This document shows, piece by piece, positions 7,909 through 16,548 of a stretch of 64,000 nucleotides of DNA (positions are counted from its first letter, which is position 1; the number at the start of each line of letters is the position of its first letter). The notes under the pieces are model-generated. The model was given only the letters and a program-made list of their open reading frames with translations. It was not told the origin of the DNA and made no database searches. Both the position numbers and the translations under genes were made by a program. Source of the stretch: Lonepinella koalarum (lineage in GTDB: Bacteria; Pseudomonadota; Gammaproteobacteria; Enterobacterales; Pasteurellaceae); the NCBI RefSeq assembly GCF_042926695.1, contig NZ_CP170642.1, positions 1,550,001 through 1,614,000 of the forward strand, given 5' to 3'.

Positions 7909-8790
7909 ATGAAAAAACTTGCCAAACTGATGTTAGTTACCCTACTTACCGCGGCTGCAACAAGTAGCTATGCGAAATTTAAAGTAGCCACCACCTTTAC
8001 GGTGATTCAAGATATTGCGCAAAATGTTGCTGGAGATGCCGCAGAGGTGTATTCTATCACCAAACCAGGAGCGGAAATTCATGAATATCAGCCCACCCCA
8101 AAAGATTTGGCTCAAGCACAATCGGCGGATTTGATCCTATGGAATGGGTTAAATCTTGAACGTTGGTTTGAGAAATTTTTTCAGAATATGAAAAATGTCC
8201 CGGCTGTGGTAGTGACAGAGGGCATTACTCCTCTTTCCATTTATGAGGGAGAATATCAAGGCAAGCCTAATCCTCATTCTTGGATGTCCACATCTAATGC
8301 GTTAATTTATATTGAAAATATTAAAAATGCGTTGATTAAATATGACCCCGCAAACGCCGAGACCTACAATAAAAATGCAGCTACATATATGGAAAAAATT
8401 AAAGCTTTAGATGCGCCGTTACGTGAGAAATTAATGCAAGTGCCCGCCGAAAAACGTTGGCTCGTTACGAGTGAGGGGGCATTTAGTTATCTCGCAAAAG
8501 ATTATGGTTATAATGAACTTTATCTTTGGGCAGTTAATGCAGAACAACAAGGCACACCAAAACAGGTGCGTAAAGTGATTGATGAAGTACGCCAACATAA
8601 TATCCCTGTAGTTTTTAGTGAAAGCACGATTTCAGATAAACCAATGAAACAAGTAGCCAAAGAAACAGGGGCAAAATACGGTGGTGTACTTTATGTGGAT
8701 TCCCTTTCCACCGCTGATGGTCCTGTACCAACTTATATTGATTTATTAAAAACAACAGTATCCACCGTTGTACAAGGATTTGAAAAATAA
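7909..8790 (+). CDS. yfeA: Periplasmic metal-binding protein of an ABC transporter (Fe/Mn, YfeA/SitA type)
   Basis: A 293-residue cluster A-I (LraI/ZnuA-like) substrate-binding protein. An N-terminal signal peptide with cleavage after TSSYA (about residue 22) exports it to the periplasm. The four expected metal ligands are visible: His58 (EIHEYQPTPKD), His123 (NPHSWMS), Glu189 (VTSEGAFSY) and Asp264 (LYVDSLS). The His-His-Glu-Asp set is typical of manganese/iron rather than zinc binders, and there is no His-rich loop as in ZnuA. First gene of a Fur-controlled four-gene operon; its stop TAA overlaps the next ATG (TAATG). Confidence 0.92.
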   Translation: MKKLAKLMLVTLLTAAATSSYAKFKVATTFTVIQDIAQNVAGDAAEVYSITKPGAEIHEYQPTPKDLAQAQSADLILWNGLNLERWFEKFFQNMKNVPAVVVTEGITPLSIYEGEYQGKPNPHSWMSTSNALIYIENIKNALIKYDPANAETYNKNAATYMEKIKALDAPLREKLMQVPAEKRWLVTSEGAFSYLAKDYGYNELYLWAVNAEQQGTPKQVRKVIDEVRQHNIPVVFSESTISDKPMKQVAKETGAKYGGVLYVDSLSTADGPVPTYIDLLKTTVSTVVQGFEK

Positions 8791-9683
8791 TGCAAAATAT
8801 TACCGCTGCTATTCATGTTGAAGATGTCACCGTTCGTTATAATAATGGACATATTGCGATTCAAAATGTATCGTTCCAACTGGAGGGTGGGACGATCTGT
8901 GCCTTACTCGGCGTTAATGGGGGCGGTAAATCCACGTTGTTTAAAAGTATCATGGGCTTGATCCGCTATCAACAAGGTAATATTCAACTTTGCCATTTGC
9001 CGGTAGAAAAAGCCCTCAAACAAAACTTGATTTCCTATGTGCCACAAAGTGAAGATGTGGATTGGCAATTTCCGGTGTCAGTGTATGATGTGGTAATGCA
9101 AGGTCGCTATGGTTATATGAATTTTCTACGCATTCCCACCGCCCTTGATAAACAAAAAGTCCAGCAAGCGATGGAACGTGTGGATATTCAACATTTGGCA
9201 GATCGCCAAATCGGTGAACTGTCCGGCGGTCAGAAAAAACGGGTCTTTTTAGCCCGTGCCTTAGCCCAACAAAGTAAGGTGATTTTGCTTGATGAACCCT
9301 TTACCGGCGTGGATGTTAAAACCGAAAATGCCATTGTGGATTTACTCGGTCAATTGCGTCAAGAAGGGCATCTCATTTTAGTGTCTACCCACAATTTAGG
9401 ATCCGTGCCTGATTTCTGTGATCAGGTGGTGATGATTAACCGGACGGTAATCGCTGCCGGTTCCACCGAAAGTACTTTCAATCAGCACAATTTAGAAACA
9501 TTATTTGGTGGTGTACTACGTCACGTTAAATTAGCTAACCAAGATTTACATGATGATGAAGATGAACGGGCGGTTACCGTATTAACTGATGATGAACGTC
9601 CTGCCGTGTTCTATGGCCAAACTAAAATTGATCCCCCTGCACCGATTCGCAAGAAAGACAAACAGGAACCACCATCATGTTAG
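8790..9683 (+). CDS. yfeB: Metal ABC transporter ATP-binding protein (YfeB type)
   Basis: The ATPase of the Fe/Mn importer. Walker A is GVNGGGKST (residues 41-49), the signature is LSGGQKKR (about 147-154), Walker B is VILLDEPFTGVD, and the switch His is in ILVSTHNLG. At 297 residues it has a roughly 50-residue acidic/basic C-terminal extension beyond the switch region (HDDEDERAVTVLTDDERP), as seen in this subfamily. It overlaps both neighbours (TAATG with yfeA, 7 bases with yfeC), so the four genes are translationally coupled. Confidence 0.92.
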   Translation: MQNITAAIHVEDVTVRYNNGHIAIQNVSFQLEGGTICALLGVNGGGKSTLFKSIMGLIRYQQGNIQLCHLPVEKALKQNLISYVPQSEDVDWQFPVSVYDVVMQGRYGYMNFLRIPTALDKQKVQQAMERVDIQHLADRQIGELSGGQKKRVFLARALAQQSKVILLDEPFTGVDVKTENAIVDLLGQLRQEGHLILVSTHNLGSVPDFCDQVVMINRTVIAAGSTESTFNQHNLETLFGGVLRHVKLANQDLHDDEDERAVTVLTDDERPAVFYGQTKIDPPAPIRKKDKQEPPSC

Positions 9684-10531
9684 AAATATTACTTGAACCC
9701 TTTAGCTATAATTATATGGTGAAAGCCATTTGGGTCAGTGCGGGTGTCGGAGGAATCTGTGCATTTTTGTCCGCTTATTTAATGCTAAAAGGTTGGTCAT
9801 TGATCGGTGATGCACTTTCTCACTCAGTGGTTCCCGGGGTGGCGATTGCCTATTCTTTATCTTTACCTTATTCAGTTGGCGCATTTTTTTCCGGTATTTT
9901 AGCCGCACTTTCGATTCTTTGGGTCAAATCCATTACCAAATTAAAAGAAGATGCGATTATCGGCTTTATATTTACTACGTTTTTTGCCATAGGCTTATTA
10001 ATTGTTTCACTCAACCCGACTTCTGTGAATGTAGAAAGTATTGTGTTAGGTAATATTTTAGGCATTTCGGATGAAGATGCAGTACAAATCGCGATCATTA
10101 CAGTGATTAGCACGATCTTATTACTGTTATTTTGGAAAAATCTATTGTTGGTTTTCTTTGATGAAATCCAAGCTATTTCGGTAGGCTTATCCCCTTATCG
10201 TTATAAAGTATTATTTTTCAGTTTGTTAAGTGCGTGTATTGTGGCGGCATTACAAACCGTTGGCGCAATTTTGGTGATTGCAATGGTGGTAACACCCGGT
10301 GCAACGGCTTACTTACTCACGGATAAATTCCATAAACTGATTATTATTGCCGTTTGCCTAGGCATTAGTACCAGTATCATTGGCGCCTATATTAGCTATT
10401 TCTTAGATGGTGCTACTGGTGGCATCATTATTTGCTTACAAACGTTGTTATTTTTATTAGCGTTCTTTTTCTCACCAAAATACGGCGTATTGATGCGAAA
10501 TAAACGACCAAATATACAGGAGAATGCCTAA
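9677..10531 (+). CDS. yfeC: Metal ABC transporter permease (YfeC type)
   Basis: A 284-residue ABC-3 family permease with about eight to nine hydrophobic helices. The family motif is near the N-terminus, KGWSLIGDALSHSVVPGVAI (about residues 34-53), and the conserved VGAILVIAMVVTPGATAYLL is near residue 195. It pairs with the next gene to form a heterodimeric channel. The stop codon overlaps the next ATG by one base (TAATG). Confidence 0.91.
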   Translation: MLEILLEPFSYNYMVKAIWVSAGVGGICAFLSAYLMLKGWSLIGDALSHSVVPGVAIAYSLSLPYSVGAFFSGILAALSILWVKSITKLKEDAIIGFIFTTFFAIGLLIVSLNPTSVNVESIVLGNILGISDEDAVQIAIITVISTILLLLFWKNLLLVFFDEIQAISVGLSPYRYKVLFFSLLSACIVAALQTVGAILVIAMVVTPGATAYLLTDKFHKLIIIAVCLGISTSIIGAYISYFLDGATGGIIICLQTLLFLLAFFFSPKYGVLMRNKRPNIQENA

Positions 10532-11391
10532 TGGATATGCTTATCAACTGGTTTGCTGAACCTCTTTCTTACCCTTTTATGCAAATGGCATTATTCACCG
10601 CTATTATAGTGGCTATTGTGTGTGCTATTTTATCTTGTTATTTGGTATTAAAAGGTTGGTCATTAATGGGCGATGCCATTTCCCATGCCGTCTTGCCGGG
10701 TATTGTTGTCGCCTATATAAGTGGTTTGCCATTAATGTTTGGTGCGTTTCTCTCTGGCTTATTTTGTTCTTTAGCCATTGGTTATTTAAAAGAAAACAGC
10801 CGAATTAAAGAAGATACCGTGATGGGTATTGTGTTTTCGGGAATGTTTGCCTTTGGTTTAGTGTTATTTGTGAAAGTCGAAAGTGATCAACATTTAACCC
10901 ATGTTTTATTTGGTAATTTACTCGGTGTTGGATTTAATGACTTTCTACAAATTATGATTATTTCAATTATGATCTTCATGATTATGCTGTTAAAACGCCG
11001 TGATTTTTTACTTTTCTGTTTCGATCCAAGCCATGCTCGAGTAGTTGGTTTATCACCACGTGTTTTACATTATGGCTTACTTATTTTATTAGCACTCACT
11101 ATTGTTGCCGCCATGCAAGTAGTCGGCGTCATTTTAGTGGTCGCCATGTTAATTTCGCCGGGTATCACCGCCTTTATGCTGACCAAAAAATTTGACACGA
11201 TGATTGCGATTGCCATGCTCAGTTCAGTATTATCAAGCTTCTTAGGCACCTTAATTAGCTTTCATCTTAATGCAGATATTGGTCCTTGTATAATCCTGTT
11301 ACAAGCGGTTATTTTTGTGTTAGCATTGTTGTATTCCAAATTTAAAATACAACAAATTCAACCTCTGAAAAAGCTAAAAAGTGCGGTGTAA
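10531..11391 (+). CDS. yfeD: Metal ABC transporter permease (YfeD type)
   Basis: The second ABC-3 permease (286 residues), homologous to the preceding one: KGWSLMGDAISHAVLPGIVV and VGVILVVAMLISPGITAFML occur at equivalent places, so the pair arose by duplication. Last gene of the Fur-controlled operon. An uptake-signal core (11379-11387) is embedded in the final codons; 3 bp separate the stop from the next ATG, so the YbgI gene is probably read from the same transcript. Confidence 0.91.
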   Translation: MDMLINWFAEPLSYPFMQMALFTAIIVAIVCAILSCYLVLKGWSLMGDAISHAVLPGIVVAYISGLPLMFGAFLSGLFCSLAIGYLKENSRIKEDTVMGIVFSGMFAFGLVLFVKVESDQHLTHVLFGNLLGVGFNDFLQIMIISIMIFMIMLLKRRDFLLFCFDPSHARVVGLSPRVLHYGLLILLALTIVAAMQVVGVILVVAMLISPGITAFMLTKKFDTMIAIAMLSSVLSSFLGTLISFHLNADIGPCIILLQAVIFVLALLYSKFKIQQIQPLKKLKSAV

Positions 11392-11394
11392 AAA

Positions 11395-12165
11395 ATGCAA
11401 AATTTTCAACTCGAACAACTCATTAATCAAAAACTTAATGCTCAAGCCATTTCCGACTATGCACCAAATGGCTTACAAGTGGAAGGCAAAAGCGAGATAA
11501 AAAAAATGATCACTGGCGTAACCGCAAGTCTTGCTTTGATCGATCACGCTATTCAACAAAAAGCCGACGCTATTTTAGTTCATCATGGTTATTTTTGGAA
11601 AAGCGAAAATCCTTGTATTCGGGGTATGAAAGGTGAACGAATTAAACGTTTGCTAGTCAATGATATTAATTTATACGGCTATCATTTACCGTTGGATATT
11701 CATCCTGAACTGGGTAACAATGCCCTACTCGCTCAATTGCTCGGTATTGAAAATTTACAACCATTGGAACAAGGCTCAAACAGTATTCCGATGTGGGGAA
11801 TGTTGAGAGAATCTGTTGCTGCGCAGGATTTTAGTCAACAAATTGCACAAGTATTAGGCAAAACACCGATAACCTGTGATGTAGAAAAATTTAACCCAAA
11901 CGCACCGCGGTTAATTCACAAAGTTGGGATTTGTACTGGTGGTGGTCAAGGCTATATTGATCTCGCCTACTCGCAAGGCTGTGATGCCTTTATCAGCGGT
12001 GAAATTTCCGAACAAACCACCCATTCTGCTCGAGAACAAGGGATTCATTATTTCGCTTGTGGACATCATGTCACCGAACGTTACGGTATTAAAGCTTTAG
12101 GCGAATGGCTTGCAAACGAATATGGTTTTGATGTGGAATTTATAGATATTGATAATCCGGCTTAA
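11395..12165 (+). CDS. Nif3/YbgI-like dinuclear metal-centre protein
   Basis: A 256-residue member of the Nif3/YbgI (DUF34) family, toroidal hexamers with a dinuclear metal site. The probable metal ligands are visible: the His pair in AILVHHGYFWKSE, the Asp in HLPLDIHPELGNN, and the His/Glu cluster near the C-terminus in YFACGHHVTERYGIKALGEW. A GTP cyclohydrolase-like role has been suggested for the family but the function is not settled. It follows yfeD by 3 bp, perhaps linking it to metal supply. Confidence 0.9.
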   Translation: MQNFQLEQLINQKLNAQAISDYAPNGLQVEGKSEIKKMITGVTASLALIDHAIQQKADAILVHHGYFWKSENPCIRGMKGERIKRLLVNDINLYGYHLPLDIHPELGNNALLAQLLGIENLQPLEQGSNSIPMWGMLRESVAAQDFSQQIAQVLGKTPITCDVEKFNPNAPRLIHKVGICTGGGQGYIDLAYSQGCDAFISGEISEQTTHSAREQGIHYFACGHHVTERYGIKALGEWLANEYGFDVEFIDIDNPA

Positions 12166-12337
12166 CACAATCTATCTGATCAGTAAATTCTATCAACCGC
12201 ACTTACCGATACCGATGTCAAATACAATGATTTGGCAACTCTGTTTTATGTCACAAAAAACGTATAATATTCAATCTATTGAGTATTAACTTAAAGAAAT
12301 TTCCCTGATAAATCAAAATATTATTTCTCGATAAAAT

Positions 12338-12367
12338 TTGACTTTCGGATAAAAGTATGTTTATTAT
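12338..12367 (+). promoter_or_regulatory. Candidate promoter of the YqjD-like operon
   Basis: TTGACT (12338-12343) and TATTAT (12362-12367), spacer 18 bp, in an otherwise gene-free 296-bp gap after the YbgI gene. The gap also holds one uptake-signal core near 12196. No other signal was seen. Confidence 0.45.
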
Positions 12368-12461
12368 GAAAACATCTAGTAATTAATAAGCTAATTTCTA
12401 GGTAGTTATATTTCAATAAACAATAAACTATACAGAAAAAATAAAAAATAAGGAGAGCATT

Positions 12462-12791
12462 GTGAGTCAATTCGATAAAAAACGTGAAGAGTTATTAGAT
12501 GAAATCCGCGATATTTTAATTAATGCGGAAGAACTGTTTGACGAAAAAAGTAAATCTGGCGAAGCTGAGTTGAAAAAACTAAAAGAGAAGTTAAATTCTC
12601 GTGTTAGTAATGCAAAAGAAAAATTTGCGAGTTTACAAGAAGATGCTATTGCCAGTGCTAAAGATGCAGTGGCAAGTGCAAAACAAGTAGTAAAACAAAC
12701 CGATTCTATCGTACAAGACAATCCATATAAAGCGATTGGTGTAGCGGGGGTGATCGGATTATTACTTGGCGTTTTAGTTAGCAAAAAATAA
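12462..12791 (+). CDS. ElaB/YqjD/DUF883 family membrane-anchored protein
   Basis: A 109-residue protein: a long charged helical/coiled-coil region (residues about 1-85, rich in Lys/Glu/Ala) followed by a single C-terminal transmembrane helix with glycines, AIGVAGVIGLLLGVLVSKK. This is the DUF883 layout; E. coli YqjD, ElaB and YgaM are inner-membrane, ribosome-associated proteins of stationary phase. The start is GTG at 12462, chosen because AAGGAGA lies 8 bp upstream and no ATG fits. First of three genes that match the E. coli yqjD-yqjE-yqjK order. Confidence 0.87.
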   Translation: MSQFDKKREELLDEIRDILINAEELFDEKSKSGEAELKKLKEKLNSRVSNAKEKFASLQEDAIASAKDAVASAKQVVKQTDSIVQDNPYKAIGVAGVIGLLLGVLVSKK

Positions 12792-12867
12792 TCACGAGAT
12801 GTTATCATTAGATCTGAGTTGCTTGGCTTCAAGCAACTCAATTTATATTATTTTCTAAGGAGATCTG

Positions 12868-13269
12868 ATGCAAGCCATTCAAAATATCAAAACCGGTGTA
12901 AAGAATATTTTCATTACGATGCTTGAATTAGCTCAAGTTCGCTTAGAGATGGCACGTATCGAACTAAGCCAACATACTCGACACTTAGTGTCGGTGCTGA
13001 TCTCAGTATTAATATTGATCGTATTATTATTTATAGCATTAATGAGTGGACTATTTGCGATCAATACCTATTTCGATGACCCTAGCCAACGCCTGATTGC
13101 CTTTTCTAGTATTAGTGGAATTGCGTTATTATTTATTATTATCTCTATTTTTGTGATTTTTAATGGACTAAAAAAACAACGTAGTTTTATGCAAAGCACG
13201 CTTAAAGAAGTGAAATTAGATATTGCCACCCTTAAACAACTAGCAAACCATTCTAATTCAAATCAATAG
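12868..13269 (+). CDS. YqjE-like phage holin superfamily membrane protein
   Basis: A 133-residue protein with an amphipathic N-terminal helix (LELAQVRLEMARIELSQHTR) and two strongly hydrophobic segments (about residues 44-68 and 80-105), the pattern of the YqjE/DUF1469 holin-superfamily III proteins. RBS TAAGGAGAT is strong. It sits between the YqjD-like and YqjK-like genes, and this gene order supports the assignment. Function is unknown in the family; a membrane-associated role in stress is inferred. Confidence 0.82.
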   Translation: MQAIQNIKTGVKNIFITMLELAQVRLEMARIELSQHTRHLVSVLISVLILIVLLFIALMSGLFAINTYFDDPSQRLIAFSSISGIALLFIIISIFVIFNGLKKQRSFMQSTLKEVKLDIATLKQLANHSNSNQ

Positions 13270-13278
13270 GTGGGAAAA

Positions 13279-13545
13279 ATGAAAGATCAATTAACCGAAG
13301 AAAAAGAACTGCTCATCATAAAAGGCGACGCATTGAGAATGAAATTATTAGCGCAGGGGCAACGTACTCAGCAAAATATCGTCTATCCTCTCGCTCAAAT
13401 TAAACATATGGGCTCCACACTAGCACAACCTGCAATCCGGGCCTTATTTCTTTCGTTACTCAATCGAAAACTGTTATCCATAAAAGGGTTAACTTACTCC
13501 GCCCTAGGATTAAGCACCTTATATCTATTAAATAAAAAGAAATAA
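13279..13545 (+). CDS. Small protein at the YqjK position
   Basis: An 88-residue basic protein, soluble-looking N-terminus (MKDQLTEEKELLIIKGDALR) then a C-terminal hydrophobic stretch LTYSALGLSTLYLLNKKK. The start is taken as ATG 13279 because AGGTGG lies just upstream; a GTG at 13270 is in frame but overlaps that site. It begins 9 bp after the preceding stop and completes a yqjDEK-like set. Sequence resemblance to YqjK is only general; the call rests mostly on position and size. Confidence 0.7.
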   Translation: MKDQLTEEKELLIIKGDALRMKLLAQGQRTQQNIVYPLAQIKHMGSTLAQPAIRALFLSLLNRKLLSIKGLTYSALGLSTLYLLNKKK

Positions 13546-13559
13546 TATTCAGGTCAGCT

Positions 13560-13587
13560 TTGCGTTCTTGTGTTTTTGTCTTATACT
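13560..13587 (+). promoter_or_regulatory. Candidate fabI promoter
   Basis: TTGCGT (13560-13565), 16 bp, TATACT (13582-13587), about 45 bp before the fabI ATG. Confidence 0.5.
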
Positions 13588-13632
13588 AGACAAGTTTTTC
13601 AATCACATTTTAAACATCAATTAGGATAGATT

Positions 13633-14421
13633 ATGAGTTTCTTAACAGGTAAACGAATTTTAGTCACTGGTCTTGCTAGCAACCGCTCCATTGCTTACGG
13701 TATTGCAAAAGCGATGAAAGCGCAAGGTGCTGAATTAGCTTTCACTTATTTAAACGATAAATTACAACCACGGGTGGAAGAATTTGCCAAAGAATTTGGT
13801 TCAAGTATCGTTCTACCATTAGACGTAGCGACCGATGAAAGTATTCAACACTGTTTTGCTGAGTTGAGTAAAAGTTGGGAGAAATTTGACGGTTTTGTGC
13901 ATGCTATTGCTTTCGCACCGGGTGACCAATTAGATGGTGACTATGTGAATGCTGCTACTCGTGAAGGCTATCGCATTGCTCATGACATTAGTGCATACAG
14001 CTTTGTAGCAATGGCACAAGCGGCTCGTCCTTTGTTAAATAAAAATGCCGCTCTTTTAACCCTATCTTATTTAGGGGCGGAACGTGCGATTCCAAATTAT
14101 AACGTCATGTGTTTAGCCAAAGCCTCGCTTGAAGCCGCAACACGTGTCATGGCAGCAGATTTAGGTAAAGACGGTATTCGTGTAAACGCTATTTCCGCAG
14201 GTCCAATCCGTACGCTTGCAGCATCTGGTATTAAAAACTTCAAGAAAATGTTAGCGACATTTGAAAACACTGCCGCATTACGTCGTACCGTGACCATTGA
14301 TGACGTAGGCAATTCTGCGGCATTCTTATGTTCTGATTTAGCCTCTGGCGTAACAGGCGAAATCTTGCACGTTGATGCAGGCTTTAGTATCACCGCAATG
14401 GGCGAATTAGGCGAAGAATAA
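13633..14421 (+). CDS. fabI: Enoyl-[acyl-carrier-protein] reductase (NADH)
   Basis: FabI catalyses the last reduction in each fatty-acid elongation cycle. The 262-residue protein is a short-chain dehydrogenase variant: nucleotide-binding GKRILVTGLASNRSIAYGIA (residues about 6-25), the catalytic Tyr-x6-Lys of NYNVMCLAKAS (about 156-163), and NAISAGPIRTLAASGI. The C-terminal AGFSITAMGELGEE is FabI-like. It is the target class of triclosan-type inhibitors. The gene stands alone, with its own promoter, before rnb. Confidence 0.96.
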   Translation: MSFLTGKRILVTGLASNRSIAYGIAKAMKAQGAELAFTYLNDKLQPRVEEFAKEFGSSIVLPLDVATDESIQHCFAELSKSWEKFDGFVHAIAFAPGDQLDGDYVNAATREGYRIAHDISAYSFVAMAQAARPLLNKNAALLTLSYLGAERAIPNYNVMCLAKASLEAATRVMAADLGKDGIRVNAISAGPIRTLAASGIKNFKKMLATFENTAALRRTVTIDDVGNSAAFLCSDLASGVTGEILHVDAGFSITAMGELGEE

Positions 14422-14445
14422 ACCTAGTTTTTCGTATTTTTGTAT

Positions 14446-14467
14446 GGGCGAACCGATGTGTTCGCCC
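14446..14467. repeat. REP-like palindrome in the fabI-rnb gap
   Basis: GGGCGAAC-CGATGT-GTTCGCCC, perfect 8-bp arms and a 6-nt loop. A palindrome with the same design and almost the same loop (GGCGGAC-CGATGC-GTCCGCC) lies inside tmcA at 43479-43498. Followed by GTATATTATTTTAT, it could also terminate fabI transcripts. Confidence 0.75.
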
Positions 14468-14493
14468 GTATATTATTTTATAAGACAATAAAA

Positions 14494-16488
14494 ATGTTTC
14501 AAAACAATCCTCTACTCTCTCAACTCAAACAACAACTGCACGATAGCAAAGTACGTGTGGAAGGCACGGTAAAAGGTACAGATAAAGCCTATGGTTTCCT
14601 CGAAACTGATAAAGAAACCTTTTTTATCTCTCCACCAGATATGAAAAAAGTGGTACACGGCGACAAGATTAAAGCCGTGATCGAAGAAGTGGGTGACAAA
14701 AAACAAGCCGTTCCCGAAGAATTAGTCGAAACCCTGTTAACCCGTTTTATCGCTAAAGTGCGGTTTAATAAAGACAATAAATTACAAGTGTTAGTGGATC
14801 ACCCTAATATTAATCAGCCGATCGGTGCCGTTCAATTAAAAACTGTACCCGAACAATTAAAAGAAGGCGACTGGGTAGTGGCAACCCTTAAAACACACCC
14901 ACTACGTGATGATCGTTTTTTATTTGCTCAGGTCAGCGAATTTATTTGCCGTGCAGAGGATGAATTTGCGCCATGGTGGGTTACTTTGGCTCGTCATCAA
15001 CAATCTCGCTATCCCGTGCAAGGACAGGATAGCTATGCTATGCTCGATCAACAAACTCGTGAAGATTTAACCGCACTTCATTTTGTCACCATTGACAGCG
15101 AAAGCACGCAGGATATGGACGATGCATTATATATTGAGAAAATCGAGCAAAACGGCGAGCAAACAGGTTGGCGTTTAGTGGTGGCGATTGCTGATCCGAC
15201 TGCTTATATTGATATTCATTCACAAATTGAACAAGATGCCAAACAACGCTGTTTCACCAATTATTTACCGGGCTTTAACATTCCCATGCTGCCACGGGAA
15301 TTATCAGACGATCTTTGTTCTTTAATGCCAAATAAAATTCGCCCAGCCTTAGTTTGTTATATTGAAACCGATCTCAAAGGAGAAATCACTAACCAACCTT
15401 ATTTTGTTTCCGCTTATGTGCAATCCAAAGCGAAACTGGCTTATAACAAGGTGTCCGATTATTTGGAGCAACAACCTAATGCGTGGCAACCTGAAACAAC
15501 GGAAATAGCTGAGCAGGTCAATAATTTACACCAATTTGCGTTGGCTCGTATGCAATGGCGTAAAACTCACGGTTTATTATTTAAAGAAAAACCAGATTAT
15601 AGTTTTGTGCTTGCAGAAAATGGTCATATTTTAGACATCAAAGCCGAACATCGCCGTATTGCTAATCAAATCGTGGAAGAATCTATGATTATCGCCAATA
15701 TTTGTGCGGCACATTATCTTGATGAACAAGCTAAAACAGGTATTTTCAACGTCCATAAAGGTTTTGATAATAAATTTCTGACTAACGCTCACCATTTCTT
15801 AATGGCGAATTTTGCTAATGATGATAATCGAGCAGAATTAGCACAACGTTATTCCGTAGAAAACTTAACTACCCTCAACGGCTATTGCCAAATGCGACAC
15901 GACATTGAGCCATTTGCAGGCGATTATTACGAATTTCGCCTACGCCGTTTCTTAACCTTTGCCGAATTTAAAGCAGAATTAGCACCGCACTTTGGTTTAG
16001 GATTAACAGGTTATGCCACATGGACATCACCCATTCGCAAATATTCCGATATGGTCAATCATCGCTTAATCAAAACCGCGATAGCCAACCAACATGGAGC
16101 GAACTTACCTTTCATTAAACCATCAGATGACATTTTAGCACGCCTGCAAGAATCACGCCGTCAAAATCGCTTAGTGGAACGAGATATTGCCGACTGGTTA
16201 TATTGCCGTTATCTGAACGAAAAGGTAGCCGAAAAACCACAATTTGAGGCGGAAATACAAGATGTGATGCGTGGCGGTTTACGTGTGCAACTGTTAGAAA
16301 ATGGAGCAAGCGTATTTATTCCAGCATCTACCATTCACCCGAATAAAGACGAAGTAGAACTGAATTCTGATGAAATTGCGTTATATATCAAGGGTGAACG
16401 CTGTTATAAAATCGGTGATATTGTTAAAATTCAGTTAAATGAAGTCAAACTTGAAACTCGAAGTTTGATCGGAGAAGTGGTGATTTAA
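14494..16488 (+). CDS. rnb: Exoribonuclease II
   Basis: RNase II is a processive 3'-to-5' hydrolytic exoribonuclease in mRNA decay. The start is ATG 14494 (MFQNNPLLSQLKQQLHDS), matching the E. coli N-terminus; an in-frame ATG at 14440 lies upstream of the fabI-rnb palindrome and is unlikely to be used. Cold-shock domains occupy roughly residues 20-160. The RNB catalytic core has TIDSESTQDMDDALYIE with the metal-binding aspartates (about 200-216). A C-terminal S1 domain is near residues 575-655. About 664 residues, close to the usual 644. Confidence 0.95.
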   Translation: MFQNNPLLSQLKQQLHDSKVRVEGTVKGTDKAYGFLETDKETFFISPPDMKKVVHGDKIKAVIEEVGDKKQAVPEELVETLLTRFIAKVRFNKDNKLQVLVDHPNINQPIGAVQLKTVPEQLKEGDWVVATLKTHPLRDDRFLFAQVSEFICRAEDEFAPWWVTLARHQQSRYPVQGQDSYAMLDQQTREDLTALHFVTIDSESTQDMDDALYIEKIEQNGEQTGWRLVVAIADPTAYIDIHSQIEQDAKQRCFTNYLPGFNIPMLPRELSDDLCSLMPNKIRPALVCYIETDLKGEITNQPYFVSAYVQSKAKLAYNKVSDYLEQQPNAWQPETTEIAEQVNNLHQFALARMQWRKTHGLLFKEKPDYSFVLAENGHILDIKAEHRRIANQIVEESMIIANICAAHYLDEQAKTGIFNVHKGFDNKFLTNAHHFLMANFANDDNRAELAQRYSVENLTTLNGYCQMRHDIEPFAGDYYEFRLRRFLTFAEFKAELAPHFGLGLTGYATWTSPIRKYSDMVNHRLIKTAIANQHGANLPFIKPSDDILARLQESRRQNRLVERDIADWLYCRYLNEKVAEKPQFEAEIQDVMRGGLRVQLLENGASVFIPASTIHPNKDEVELNSDEIALYIKGERCYKIGDIVKIQLNEVKLETRSLIGEVVI

Positions 16489-16548
16489 ATAAAAAGTCTG
16501 CCCCAGTGTAAGTTAGATTTAGTATCCATAGGGGCAGCGCATACGAAT

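Noticed and set aside
14097..14393. 98-codon minus-strand frame opposite fabI
   Set aside because: Antisense shadow of a well-conserved gene; no recognisable domain and no ribosome site.
14440..14493. Upstream ATG for rnb at 14440
   Set aside because: The extra 18 codons run through the REP-like palindrome and are not RNase II-like; MFQNNPLLSQLKQQL at 14494 matches the family start.
16498..16537. CTGCCCC...GGGGCAG hairpin between the converging rnb and pheA genes as a terminator
   Set aside because: The loop is 26 nt and no T-run follows on either strand, so I did not list it; it may be a weak or degenerate repeat.
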